Shown: piece by piece, positions 7,759 through 15,942 of the stretch | Layout: every line of letters begins with the position of its first letter | How positions within the stretch are numbered: position 1 is the first letter of the stretch | Assembly (NCBI GenBank): GCA_030430625.1 | Contig: JAUIKL010000019.1 | Coordinates: 1-33,103 of the forward strand | Length of the DNA: 33,103 nucleotides | Direction of reading: 5' to 3' | Source: Gemmatimonadota bacterium | Lineage (GTDB): Bacteria; Gemmatimonadota; Gemmatimonadetes; Longimicrobiales; Gaopeijiaceae | Translations under genes and position numbers: made by a program | Notes under the pieces: model-generated | The model's database searches: none | What the model saw: the letters and a program-made list of their open reading frames with translations, nothing else | What the model was told of the DNA's origin: nothing

Positions 7759-9432
7759 CTACCCCTCGTAGACCGTCCGGCCACCGACGACGGTGCGCAC
7801 GATTCCGATCTCCTTGATCGCGTCGGGCTCCACGTCGTACGGGCTCTCGGCGAGCACCACGAAGTCGGCCAGCTTTCCGCTCGTGATCGAGCCTTTGAGC
7901 TCCTCCTCGTGCGAGGCGTACGCCCCGTGCATGGTGCAGATCTTCAGCGCCTGATCGAGCGTCACCTGCTGGCTCGCACCCCACACCCGCCCCGAGTAGT
8001 CCTTTCGGGTGACCATCGACTGGAGGGCCATGAGCGGCTCGTACGGTCCAGGGCTGTGGTCGGACGCGGGTGCCACCATGATCCAGTGGTCGAGGAAGGA
8101 CTTGTGGGCAAACATCCACTCCATCTTCTCCTCCCCGTACTCGATCCACTTCTCCCCGTGGTAGTGGGCGTACGTGTAGAAGGGAGCCGGGATGTATCCT
8201 CCCTCGGCGATCCGCCGAAGAAGCTCCGGGTTCACCAGGGAGCAGTGCTCGATACGGTGACGGGCATCCGCGCGAGGGAATTCCTCCGCCACGCGCTCGT
8301 ACGCGTTGAGCACCATGTCGATGGTCACATCACCGTTGGCGTGGATCGCGATCTGCCACCCGCCGCGATGTGCCTCTCTCACGACGTCGTGGATCTCGTC
8401 CTGCGTCATGGTCAGGATGCCGAAGTCGTCGGGGCGGCCGGCGTACGGCGTGCTCATGGCCATCGTGCGCTCCGAGGCCGACCCGTCCGCAGCGTACTTC
8501 ACCGGACCGATCCGCAGCCACTCGTCTCCGAAGCCCGTCCGCAGGCCGGCGGAGTGGAGGGCCGGGAAGGTGGCGCCACGGGCCATGAGGTTCATGCGGA
8601 GCGACAGTTCACCGTTGGCCCGGGCGTCCTGATACGCGGTGAAGTCGCTTCGCGACGTGCCGGCCTGGTGGACCGACGTCAGTCCGGACGCATTCATCTT
8701 CCGGCAGATCACCCCGATCGCCTCGGCCCTCTCCTCGGGGGTCGAGCCACTCGGCACGGAGAAGTACTGGCGGGCACGCTCGGCGACCTTCCCGGTGAAG
8801 TTCCCCTCTTCGTCCCGGTAGAAGTGTCCGCCGAACGGGTCGCGGGTGTCGGCGCCGATTCCGGCCACCTCGAACGCCCTCGAGTTGTAGACCCCTGTGT
8901 GCCCACCCCGATGGCCGATGACGATCGGGTGGTCGGTGCTCACCGCGTCGAGGTCCTGGCGGGTGACGGGCCGGCCTTCCTCCTGCTTCGTGTCGTCGTA
9001 CATGAAGCCGACGACCCACTCCCCCGGAGGGGTCTCGGCCGCGCGGGCGCGGAGCGCGTCCTGGATCCGCGCGATGCTCCCGAGGTTCGTGTTGACGTTC
9101 TTCAGCTCGTTGAGCCCCGCCCCGGACGGGTGGGAGTGAGCGTCGATGAAGCCGGGGACGACGGTGCCACCCTCGACATCGATCACCTCGGTGTTCGGAC
9201 CGGCCAGGTTGCGCACATCGGCGTTCGAACCGACGGCCACGAAACGGTCGCCCCGGATGGCGAAGGCCTCCGCGTTCGGGATGCCGTCGTCCTGCGTGAG
9301 GACGTTCCCGTTCACGACGATGAGGTCGGCTCCCGCCCCTTCGGATCCGCCGGGTGTGCACCCGGCGGTCAGTCCGGTGGCCGCCGCGGCCGCACCGAGC
9401 CCGAGAAAGCTCCTCCGATCGAGATCGGTCAT
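7759..9432 (-). CDS. Exported YtcJ-like amidohydrolase (Amidohydro_3)
   Basis: A 557-residue metal-dependent amidohydrolase. The N-terminus is a twin-arginine signal (DRRSFLGLG, then a hydrophobic stretch) ending in a lipobox, LTAGC, so it is probably folded before Tat export and then lipidated. Metal-site motifs of the superfamily are DAHSHPSG after the first beta strand, IHANGD, RHRIEHCSLV and APASDHSPG. The C-terminal part has the usual GSITSGKLADFVVL closing strand. YtcJ-type enzymes hydrolyse N-substituted formamides or related amides, but the substrate here is unknown. I choose ATG 9432 because it starts the Tat signal and gives a 4-bp ATGA overlap with the aminotransferase. The frame stays open upstream only as an artefact of GC-rich sequence. 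Confidence 0.93.
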   Translation of the reverse strand: MTDLDRRSFLGLGAAAAATGLTAGCTPGGSEGAGADLIVVNGNVLTQDDGIPNAEAFAIRGDRFVAVGSNADVRNLAGPNTEVIDVEGGTVVPGFIDAHSHPSGAGLNELKNVNTNLGSIARIQDALRARAAETPPGEWVVGFMYDDTKQEEGRPVTRQDLDAVSTDHPIVIGHRGGHTGVYNSRAFEVAGIGADTRDPFGGHFYRDEEGNFTGKVAERARQYFSVPSGSTPEERAEAIGVICRKMNASGLTSVHQAGTSRSDFTAYQDARANGELSLRMNLMARGATFPALHSAGLRTGFGDEWLRIGPVKYAADGSASERTMAMSTPYAGRPDDFGILTMTQDEIHDVVREAHRGGWQIAIHANGDVTIDMVLNAYERVAEEFPRADARHRIEHCSLVNPELLRRIAEGGYIPAPFYTYAHYHGEKWIEYGEEKMEWMFAHKSFLDHWIMVAPASDHSPGPYEPLMALQSMVTRKDYSGRVWGASQQVTLDQALKICTMHGAYASHEEELKGSITSGKLADFVVLAESPYDVEPDAIKEIGIVRTVVGGRTVYEG

Positions 9433-10733
9433 GTCCCGACCCTCTCCACGGCTCTGCCCAGCTTCTCGATACCCTCGGCCATCTCGTCCTCCGTGATCAG
9501 TAGGGAGGGACCGATCCGGATGACCGTCCCACTGAGGCCGCCGACACCGATCAGGAGGCCCTCCTCCCGCGACGCCTCGAGCAGCGCCTTCGTCCGCGCC
9601 AGGTCGGGCTCTTTGGTCATGGGATCCCTCACGATCTCGATCCCCTGCATCAGACCCATGCCGCGCACGTCGCCCATCCACGGGTGCTCCGCCTGCATCG
9701 CCTCGAGGGCGGTCCGGAGCTGTTTCCCCCGGGCCTCGGCGTTGTTCGGGGCATCGTGCGTCCGCATCTGCTCCTGCGTGGCGCACAGAGCGGCCATCGA
9801 GATGGGGGTCCCGCCGAAGGTGCTGATCGTCTTGCCCGCCCATGCGTGGGCGACCTCGTCGGTCGTGATGGTCGCACCGACCGGGGCCCCGTTCGCGATG
9901 CCTTTGGCCATGACCATGATGTCCGGGTCGACGCCGTGGTGCTCGATCCCGAACCAGTGCCGACCCGTGCGTGCGAAGCCCGCCTGGACCTCGTCGATGA
10001 TGAGGAGTCCGCCGTACGCGCGGATGACCTCCGCAGCCTTCTCGAAATAGCCGTTCGGCGGCGTGACGAAACCGGCCACCCCCATGATCGTCTCGGCGAT
10101 GAACGCTGCCGGACGACCGTTCGTCGTCGTGACGATGACCTCTTCGAGATCGTCGATCCACTTGTCGACGCACGTCTCGTCACACGGCTGCTTGAAAGGG
10201 CACCTGTACGGGTTGGGGCTGAGCGCGTGCTTGATTCCCGCTACGGGTGTGGCCAGCGGACGCCACCCGGAGTGCGCGGTCACGCTGGTGGCCATGAACG
10301 ACCGACCGTGGTAGCCGACACGAAGTGCGATGATCTCGCTGCGGCCGGTGGCGACGCACGCCATCATCAGGGCCGTCTCGATCGCCTCCGTGCCGGAGTT
10401 GGTGAAGAAGGTTCGGCGCAGCCCGCCCGGCGCGATCTCCGCGATCATGCGCGCCGCCTCGACCTGCGGTTCGGTGGCGTACAAGGTCGAGACGTGACCG
10501 AGTCGACCCATCTGCCTCGACATCGCGTCGACGACGTGCGGGTTACAGTGACCCACCGACGTGGTGAGGATGCCCGCGAAGAGGTCGAGGTACTCCTTGC
10601 CCTCCGGGTCCTTCACGCGGACGCCGAGCCCTTCGTCCAGCACGAGCGGTTCTTCGTACAGGTGCAGCATCGAAGGGAGGAGGTACGAGCGCTGACCCTC
10701 GATCGTCTCGGCGCTGGACGGGGCGTCGGACAT
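9429..10733 (-). CDS. Class III PLP aminotransferase, AGXT2-like
   Basis: A 434-residue cytoplasmic aminotransferase resembling alanine-glyoxylate / beta-aminoisobutyrate-pyruvate aminotransferase (AGXT2). LDLFAGILTTSVGHCNP and GRLGHVSTLY match the family N-terminus. NSGTEAIE binds the cofactor phosphate, Asp247 in IIDEVQAGFARTG contacts the pyridine nitrogen, and Lys277 in MVMAKGIANG is the Schiff-base lysine. RIGPSLLIT is near the C-terminus. The ATG at 10733 shares its A with the dehydrogenase stop (TGATG), and the downstream amidohydrolase overlaps by 4 bp, so the three genes are co-translated. With methylmalonate-semialdehyde dehydrogenase next door, deamination of beta-alanine or beta-aminoisobutyrate to the semialdehyde is the best-supported role. 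GABA or another omega-amino acid is possible. Confidence 0.9.
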   Translation of the reverse strand: MSDAPSSAETIEGQRSYLLPSMLHLYEEPLVLDEGLGVRVKDPEGKEYLDLFAGILTTSVGHCNPHVVDAMSRQMGRLGHVSTLYATEPQVEAARMIAEIAPGGLRRTFFTNSGTEAIETALMMACVATGRSEIIALRVGYHGRSFMATSVTAHSGWRPLATPVAGIKHALSPNPYRCPFKQPCDETCVDKWIDDLEEVIVTTTNGRPAAFIAETIMGVAGFVTPPNGYFEKAAEVIRAYGGLLIIDEVQAGFARTGRHWFGIEHHGVDPDIMVMAKGIANGAPVGATITTDEVAHAWAGKTISTFGGTPISMAALCATQEQMRTHDAPNNAEARGKQLRTALEAMQAEHPWMGDVRGMGLMQGIEIVRDPMTKEPDLARTKALLEASREEGLLIGVGGLSGTVIRIGPSLLITEDEMAEGIEKLGRAVERVGT

Positions 10734-12223
10734 CACGATCCCTCCGGCAGGTTGTGGGGGTCGGCCTTCACGGCGCTCCACCGGGAGATGACGACGCGCT
10801 GATCCGTGTAGAAGGAGATCGCGTCCTTCCCCGCGGCCTTCAGATCACCGAAGAACGACTGCTTGGATCCACCGAAGGGGAAGAACGCCATCGGGGCGGC
10901 CACCCCGACGTTGATGCCGATCATGCTGATGCCGGCGTTGTACCGGAACTCTCTGGCCGCGTGTCCGCTGCTGGTGAAGAGCGAGCACGCGTTCCCGTAC
11001 CGGCTCCCGTGCATCATGGAAATCGCCTCGTCGACGTCCTTCGCCTTGTTGATGGCAGCCACGGGTCCGAAAACCTCCTCGGTGCCGATCGACATACCCG
11101 GCGCGACGTCCTCGAAGACGGTCGGGCCGACCCAGTACCCGCCCTCGTAGCCGTCCACCTTCGGGTTGCGACCGTCGAGTGCGAGCTTCGCGCCCTCGGC
11201 GACTCCCTGGTCGATGAAGCGATTCACCCGATCCCGGTGTGCACCCGAAATGACCGGCCCCATCTCGGTGGCACGATCCAGCCCGTCCCCGAGTCGGATC
11301 GACGCGGCGTGGTCCATCAACCGCTCACGGATCTTCGCGTGCGCGTCTCCCACACCGACGAGCATCGACCCGGCCAGACAACGCTGCCCTGTGGACCCGA
11401 AGATCGAACTGGCGCATGCATCGAGGGTGGCGTCCATGTCCGCGTCGGGCAGGACGATGAGATAGTTCTTGGCCCCGCCGAGTGTCTGGACGCGCTTGCC
11501 GGTCATCGCCGCGCGCTTGTAGACGATCTCCGCCACCCGGCTGGAGCCGACGAAGGAGACGCCGACGATGTCCGGGTGATCACAGATCGACTCGACGGCC
11601 TCCTGGCCACCGTGCACGACGTTGAGCACACCCTCCGGTAGGCCTGCCTGTCGCGCCAGGTCGACGATCTTCTGGTGGGTCAGTGGGTCCTGCTCGCTCG
11701 GCTTGATGACCACCGTGTTCCCCGTGGCCACCGCGTACGGCCAGAACCAGAGGGGGATCATGACAGGGAAGTTGTACGGGGTGATGATGCCGTAGACACC
11801 GAGCGGCTGGCGCCAGGACGCAGAGTCGATCCCGCGGGAGATCTCCTCGACGGTATCGCCCATCATGAGCGTCGGCATGCCACACGCGTGCTCGACGTTC
11901 TCGATCCCTCGCTGCACCTCGCCCCGCGTCTCGGCGAGGATCTTCCCGTGTTCCTGCGTGAGTTGAATGGCCAACTCCTCCTTGTGCTCCTCGAGGAGCG
12001 CCTTGAGCCGGAAGAGGACCCGGGCCCGCACCGGCGAAGGCGTCGACCGCCACGCCGGGAAGGCGGCGCGGGCGGCCTGCACCGCCGCATCCACGTCGGC
12101 CGCGGTCGAGAGGGGCACCTGCCCGATCGTCCGACCGGAGGCCGGGTTCGTGACGTCGACGAACGCGGACGAGGAGGCGTCGCGCCAATCGCCGCCGACG
12201 AAGTTCTGGACCCGTGTGTTCAC
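10733..12223 (-). CDS. mmsA: CoA-acylating methylmalonate-semialdehyde dehydrogenase
   Basis: A 496-residue aldehyde dehydrogenase that converts (methyl)malonate semialdehyde, CoA and NAD+ to propionyl- or acetyl-CoA, CO2 and NADH. NAD-binding ITPYNFPVMIPLWF (Asn151), FVGSSRVAEIVYKRA and the catalytic Cys282 in GQRCLAGS are present. The usual general-base Glu motif (ELGG) is replaced by LGGAKN, which is diagnostic for MmsA. The C-terminal FFPFGGSKQSFFGDLKAAG also fits. The start is GTG 12223 with GAGG 4 nt upstream. It is 34 bp after the M28 peptidase gene and overlaps the aminotransferase gene. In valine, pyrimidine and beta-alanine breakdown this enzyme follows an omega-aminotransferase, exactly the pair seen here. 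Confidence 0.95.
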   Translation of the reverse strand: MNTRVQNFVGGDWRDASSSAFVDVTNPASGRTIGQVPLSTAADVDAAVQAARAAFPAWRSTPSPVRARVLFRLKALLEEHKEELAIQLTQEHGKILAETRGEVQRGIENVEHACGMPTLMMGDTVEEISRGIDSASWRQPLGVYGIITPYNFPVMIPLWFWPYAVATGNTVVIKPSEQDPLTHQKIVDLARQAGLPEGVLNVVHGGQEAVESICDHPDIVGVSFVGSSRVAEIVYKRAAMTGKRVQTLGGAKNYLIVLPDADMDATLDACASSIFGSTGQRCLAGSMLVGVGDAHAKIRERLMDHAASIRLGDGLDRATEMGPVISGAHRDRVNRFIDQGVAEGAKLALDGRNPKVDGYEGGYWVGPTVFEDVAPGMSIGTEEVFGPVAAINKAKDVDEAISMMHGSRYGNACSLFTSSGHAAREFRYNAGISMIGINVGVAAPMAFFPFGGSKQSFFGDLKAAGKDAISFYTDQRVVISRWSAVKADPHNLPEGS

Positions 12224-12257
12224 ACGACCTCGGGGTTGGGAGAGTCGATAGCTTCGA

Positions 12258-13865
12258 CTACATGCGTGTGCTGTCCCGCGAGCTCCGCACGGCGGGCGTG
12301 CACGCGGGCCACTCGGTCTGACGGTCGAGTCGATCCGTGATGATCGAACGCTGGGTCCGGTCCACGAACTCCGGGTCCTCGGCCGCCAGGTAGACGAGCG
12401 ACGCCGTCAGCACCGCGTTGTTCCTCAAGTCGTCGAAGACGAGCTTGTCGTACGTGTCCCGGTGGGTGTGCCACGTGTGCGAGCCGTAGTCCCACGAGAG
12501 CGCTCCGAGGCTGAACGCGGGTGCGCCGTGGCATACGAAGGAGGCGTAGTCCGACCCACCCGTGCCCGGGTTGCCGGGCAGGTCGAGCTGGACGTGCTGA
12601 GCGACCTCGGTCGGGACCTGGGACATCCACTTCGCGAGGTGCGGCGTGGCCCCGACGATCCCCTGAGCGGAGAGGCGTACGATCCGCCCGGTCCCGTTGT
12701 CCTGGTTCCAGAGGGCCTGGATGCCGTCGACGATGTCGGGGTTGTCCTCGGAGAACGCCCGGGAGCCGTTCAGCCCCTGTTCCTCTCCATTCCACAGCCC
12801 GATCAGAATCGTGCGCTTCGGGTTGGGATAGACGGTGCTCAGGATCCGCATGACTTCCATCATCAGAACCGACCCCGACGCGTTGTCGGTGGCCCCCGAC
12901 CCTCCCTCCCACGAATCGAAGTGGGCGGAGAGCATCACGTACTGATCCGGCCACACGGTGCCGCGGATCTCTCCGATGACGTTGGCGACCGGCACTTCAC
13001 CACGGTTCTCCGCCTCGGCCGTGAGCCGGAGCACGGGCTCCTGTCCGTTCGCGACGAGACGGTGCACGAGCCCATAGTCCTCACACCCGAGCTCGAAGGT
13101 CGGCGTATCCCGGTTGTACGCGTTGAAGACACGCGTCGTCCCGTAGGAGCCCGGCCACTGCGAGGTGACGATACCGAGGGCGCCGGCCTCCTCGAGCTGC
13201 CGGTGGAGGTCGCGCCGGCGCCCGTCGGTGGAGCCGGTCGCGGCCAGGCTCTGGTTCCAGGTACGCTGGGCCTCCTGTCTCTCGGTCGCCATACGCTCCA
13301 TCGAGCCGGCCATGGCGAACTCCTCCCACTGGTCGTTCGTACGGCACGTCGGCTGAGGGTAGGACATCATCACCCACTGCCCCCGCACCGTGCCGAGGAA
13401 GGCCTGCCAGTCGGCGGGACTCCCGATCTCCGGCAGCGCGGTCACGCCGCCCTCGACGGGACGCCCGCCGGTGCCCGGGCTCCACGCCAGGATCCGGCCC
13501 TCGAGAGAACGGACCCGAGGAGAGACGAGATCGATGTGGCTCACGCCGCGGTCCCACCCCTCCCATGTGCCGTACTCCTCGAGTCGGGCGTCCACGCCCC
13601 AGCTCCGGAGAGTCTCGACGGCCCACGCCTGGGCGCGCTCCGAACCCGGCGAGCCGGTCAGCCGGGGTCCGATTTCGTCGAGCAGGACCTGGGACAGCTC
13701 GGGGAAGTGGGAGTTGTCCATCCCCTCCGACCAGATCGAGCGGAGTACGGGATCGGAGGTGGCGAAGCGCTGGGCGTCCACGGGAGCGGCCGCGAGCGCG
13801 AGCGCGCACGTCAGGAGCGCCCCGCGCCAGAGCGAGATCGGGGTGGAGATCGGAGACGAGATCAT
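12258..13865 (-). CDS. Secreted M28-family metallopeptidase (carboxypeptidase Q-like)
   Basis: A 535-residue exported zinc peptidase with a signal peptide (1-31) ending VDA|QR. A PA-like insert occupies roughly 125-280. The two-zinc site of M28 is intact: His315 in SAHFDSW, Asp327 in GATDNASG, Glu361-Glu362 in NGEEQGL, Asp389 in NQDNGT and His468 in WHTHRDTYD. Such enzymes release amino acids from oligopeptides in the periplasm or outside the cell. SD AGAGGA lies 10 nt before the ATG. The gene is 24 bp after the EVE-domain gene and 34 bp before mmsA. Amino acids it frees could enter the downstream catabolic pathway, but that connection is inferred from position only. Confidence 0.93.
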   Translation of the reverse strand: MISSPISTPISLWRGALLTCALALAAAPVDAQRFATSDPVLRSIWSEGMDNSHFPELSQVLLDEIGPRLTGSPGSERAQAWAVETLRSWGVDARLEEYGTWEGWDRGVSHIDLVSPRVRSLEGRILAWSPGTGGRPVEGGVTALPEIGSPADWQAFLGTVRGQWVMMSYPQPTCRTNDQWEEFAMAGSMERMATERQEAQRTWNQSLAATGSTDGRRRDLHRQLEEAGALGIVTSQWPGSYGTTRVFNAYNRDTPTFELGCEDYGLVHRLVANGQEPVLRLTAEAENRGEVPVANVIGEIRGTVWPDQYVMLSAHFDSWEGGSGATDNASGSVLMMEVMRILSTVYPNPKRTILIGLWNGEEQGLNGSRAFSEDNPDIVDGIQALWNQDNGTGRIVRLSAQGIVGATPHLAKWMSQVPTEVAQHVQLDLPGNPGTGGSDYASFVCHGAPAFSLGALSWDYGSHTWHTHRDTYDKLVFDDLRNNAVLTASLVYLAAEDPEFVDRTQRSIITDRLDRQTEWPACTPAVRSSRDSTRM

Positions 13866-13889
13866 GGTGGGTATTCCTCTAACGGCGGC

Positions 13890-14357
13890 TCAGAGGCCGG
13901 CGAGCTTCTTCACGTAGTCGAATTCGGACTTCTTCACGGACTGCACGGAGAGACGCCCGTACCGGACGAGCTCCATGTCGGAGAGCTTCGGGTCGGCCTT
14001 GATGTCGGCCAGTCCGAGCGGCTCCTCGACGTTCTCGACCTTCGAGACGAACTCGATGTCGACCATGTACCAGCGCGGCTTGTCGGGGTCGGACTTCTCG
14101 TCGAAGTACTTGCTCTTCTTGTCGAAGGCGAAGTGATCCGGGTACGCCTCCTTGCAGACGCGAGCGATCCCCACGACCCCCGGCGGCTTGGCGTTCGAGT
14201 GGTAGTAGAGCACTTCGTCACCGACCTTCATGGCCTGCATGTTGTTGCGGGCCTTGTAGTTTCGGACCCCCTCCCAACACGTCGACCCCTCGCGTTCGAG
14301 ATCGTCGATCGAAAAGACGTAGGGCTCCGACTTCATCAACCAGTACTGCTTGGCCAT
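13890..14357 (-). CDS. EVE-domain protein (PUA-like, thymocyte nuclear protein 1 family)
   Basis: A 155-residue single-domain EVE protein with the family opening YWLMKSEPYVFSIDDL, followed by WEGVRNYKARNNMQAMKVGDEVLYYHS and GIARVCKEAYPD. EVE domains share the PUA/YTH fold and are thought to recognise modified bases in nucleic acid; they recur in restriction and RNA-modification contexts. No nuclease or other effector domain is fused, and no restriction system is nearby, so it is probably the widespread housekeeping form. It follows the MATE gene after 160 bp and precedes the M28 gene by 24 bp. The intervening 14358-14517 sequence shows no clear promoter. Confidence 0.93.
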   Translation of the reverse strand: MAKQYWLMKSEPYVFSIDDLEREGSTCWEGVRNYKARNNMQAMKVGDEVLYYHSNAKPPGVVGIARVCKEAYPDHFAFDKKSKYFDEKSDPDKPRWYMVDIEFVSKVENVEEPLGLADIKADPKLSDMELVRYGRLSVQSVKKSEFDYVKKLAGL

Positions 14358-14517
14358 GGCTCTGCTCAGGGAGGAGTTCGAGAGCCGACCGCAGCGGCCG
14401 GCCCTTTTCGGGGGACCGGCATAATGGGGTGTCCGCGGCCGGGAAGAAACCGATTCCGAGCCCGCCAGTGCGCCCCGTCCCCATCGAGGGCGGAGGTCTC
14501 CTGGCCGCTCTGACTCC

Positions 14518-15933
14518 TCAGGCCGGCCGAGCGTCCCCGATGTCGACCTCGATGTCCCGCCAACGCTCCCGTCGGAAGACCCAGACGCTCAGCGCTGCGC
14601 GGGCAAAGTGCCCCATCACGATCGCGAGCCAGATGTCCCCCGGCTCGAGCGTAGAGAAGGTCTGGACCGCGAAGCAGTAGCCGAGCGGCAGCACCAGCTG
14701 GGAGAGGATGGATATGTACATCGGACTCTTCGTATCCCCGGTCCCCTGCAGGCCGCCCGTGTAGGCGAGTGCTACGGTGATGAAGAGACCGGAGACGGCC
14801 AGGTAGCGGAGCAGCTCGACGCTGAGCGCAACGACCGTCGGCTCGTCCATGCCGAAGACGGCGAGCAGCTGGTTCGGCACGATAAGGAACGAGAGACCGA
14901 TCCCGGCCGCGAGCGAGAGGCCGAAGCCGGCCGCCACGTTCACGGAGCGCGCCGTCCGGTCGGGCTGCCCGGCACCGAGGTTCTGCCCCGCCACGGCGGC
15001 GGTCGCACCCATGATCCCGACGGAGGTCCAGGTGATGAACGAGAAAAGCTGGGTGTAGCTGACCACGTACGCGGCCTGGGCCTGGGCGCTGGTGGCCAAC
15101 GACCCGATGAAGGCCAGGAGGAAGACACCTCCGACGTTCATCGCCACACCCTGGATCCCGGTGGGCAGGCCGAACTTGAAGAGCTGGCGGATGATCACCC
15201 AGTCGGGCTTCCACCCCATGCCCTTCTCGAACGCGACAACCCAACCACCACCGAAGAGTCGGACGAGTGCGTACGCGCTCACCAACCCACCCGAGATCAC
15301 GGTCCCGAGCGCCGCTCCGAGCGTCCCGTACGCCGGGATCGGTCCGAAGCCGCGGATGAAGATCACGTTGAGCACGATGTTCAGGATCGTCAGCACGACC
15401 CCGAGGCGAAGAGGCGTCTTGGCGTCACCCGCCGAGCGTAGGGCTCCACCCAGCATGAAGAAGGTGAGCATGCCGTAGGAGAAGACGAACATCGTCCTCA
15501 GGTACGGCAGGGCCTCGGCCTGCACGGCGGGGGTCGCGTTCACCAACCCGAGGAGGATCGGAGACAGGACCCAACCGATCGGTGCCATGACGAAGAGCAC
15601 CATGGCCGCCGAGGTCAGGAAGGCCTGGTAGACGGTCCGGTTCACCTTCTCCGGCTCGTCAGCACCCGCGAAGCGGGCCACCAGAACGCCCATGCCCGTG
15701 AACAGCGAACTGATGAAGACGACGACGACGAGGAAGATCTGCCACGAAACGCCGATGGCCGCGTTGCCCGTGTAGCCCACGTAGTTGCCGACCATGGCGT
15801 GGTCGACGAGGCCCTGAAGCCCTCCGATGACGTTCTGGAGCATCGTGGGCCACGCCAGCTTCCACACGGCACCACGGATCGGCCCCTCGACGATGGAGCG
15901 GTCGAAAGCTTTACCCCTCTTCGGACCGCTCAC
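14518..15933 (-). CDS. MATE-family efflux transporter
   Basis: A 471-residue inner-membrane multidrug and toxin extrusion antiporter with about 12 hydrophobic segments in two six-helix halves. The N-terminal half has AWPTMLQNVIGGLQGLVDHAMVG, and the second half begins near LFKFGLPTGIQGVAMNVGG. It is expected to exchange Na+ or H+ for cationic drugs or metabolites; the substrate is not readable. GTG 15933 starts 9 bp after the stop of the M24 peptidase gene, so the two are co-transcribed. A 160-bp gap then separates it from the EVE gene, with only a weak hairpin (bulged GCCGG/CCGGC arms near 14395-14420) and no clear terminator. Confidence 0.95.
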   Translation of the reverse strand: MSGPKRGKAFDRSIVEGPIRGAVWKLAWPTMLQNVIGGLQGLVDHAMVGNYVGYTGNAAIGVSWQIFLVVVVFISSLFTGMGVLVARFAGADEPEKVNRTVYQAFLTSAAMVLFVMAPIGWVLSPILLGLVNATPAVQAEALPYLRTMFVFSYGMLTFFMLGGALRSAGDAKTPLRLGVVLTILNIVLNVIFIRGFGPIPAYGTLGAALGTVISGGLVSAYALVRLFGGGWVVAFEKGMGWKPDWVIIRQLFKFGLPTGIQGVAMNVGGVFLLAFIGSLATSAQAQAAYVVSYTQLFSFITWTSVGIMGATAAVAGQNLGAGQPDRTARSVNVAAGFGLSLAAGIGLSFLIVPNQLLAVFGMDEPTVVALSVELLRYLAVSGLFITVALAYTGGLQGTGDTKSPMYISILSQLVLPLGYCFAVQTFSTLEPGDIWLAIVMGHFARAALSVWVFRRERWRDIEVDIGDARPA

Positions 15934-15942
15934 GGTTCGGGC

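Noticed and set aside
7909-10050. 713-codon open frame on the plus strand
   Set aside because: It is antisense to the amidohydrolase and aminotransferase genes, which have intact catalytic motifs. Long antisense frames are expected at this GC content.
13890-14357. EVE protein as part of a modification-dependent restriction system
   Set aside because: It is a single short domain with no fused nuclease and no restriction or methylase gene nearby.
12462-14513. 683-codon open frame on the plus strand
   Set aside because: Antisense to the M28 and EVE genes; composition is a mirror of those frames with no recognisable domain.
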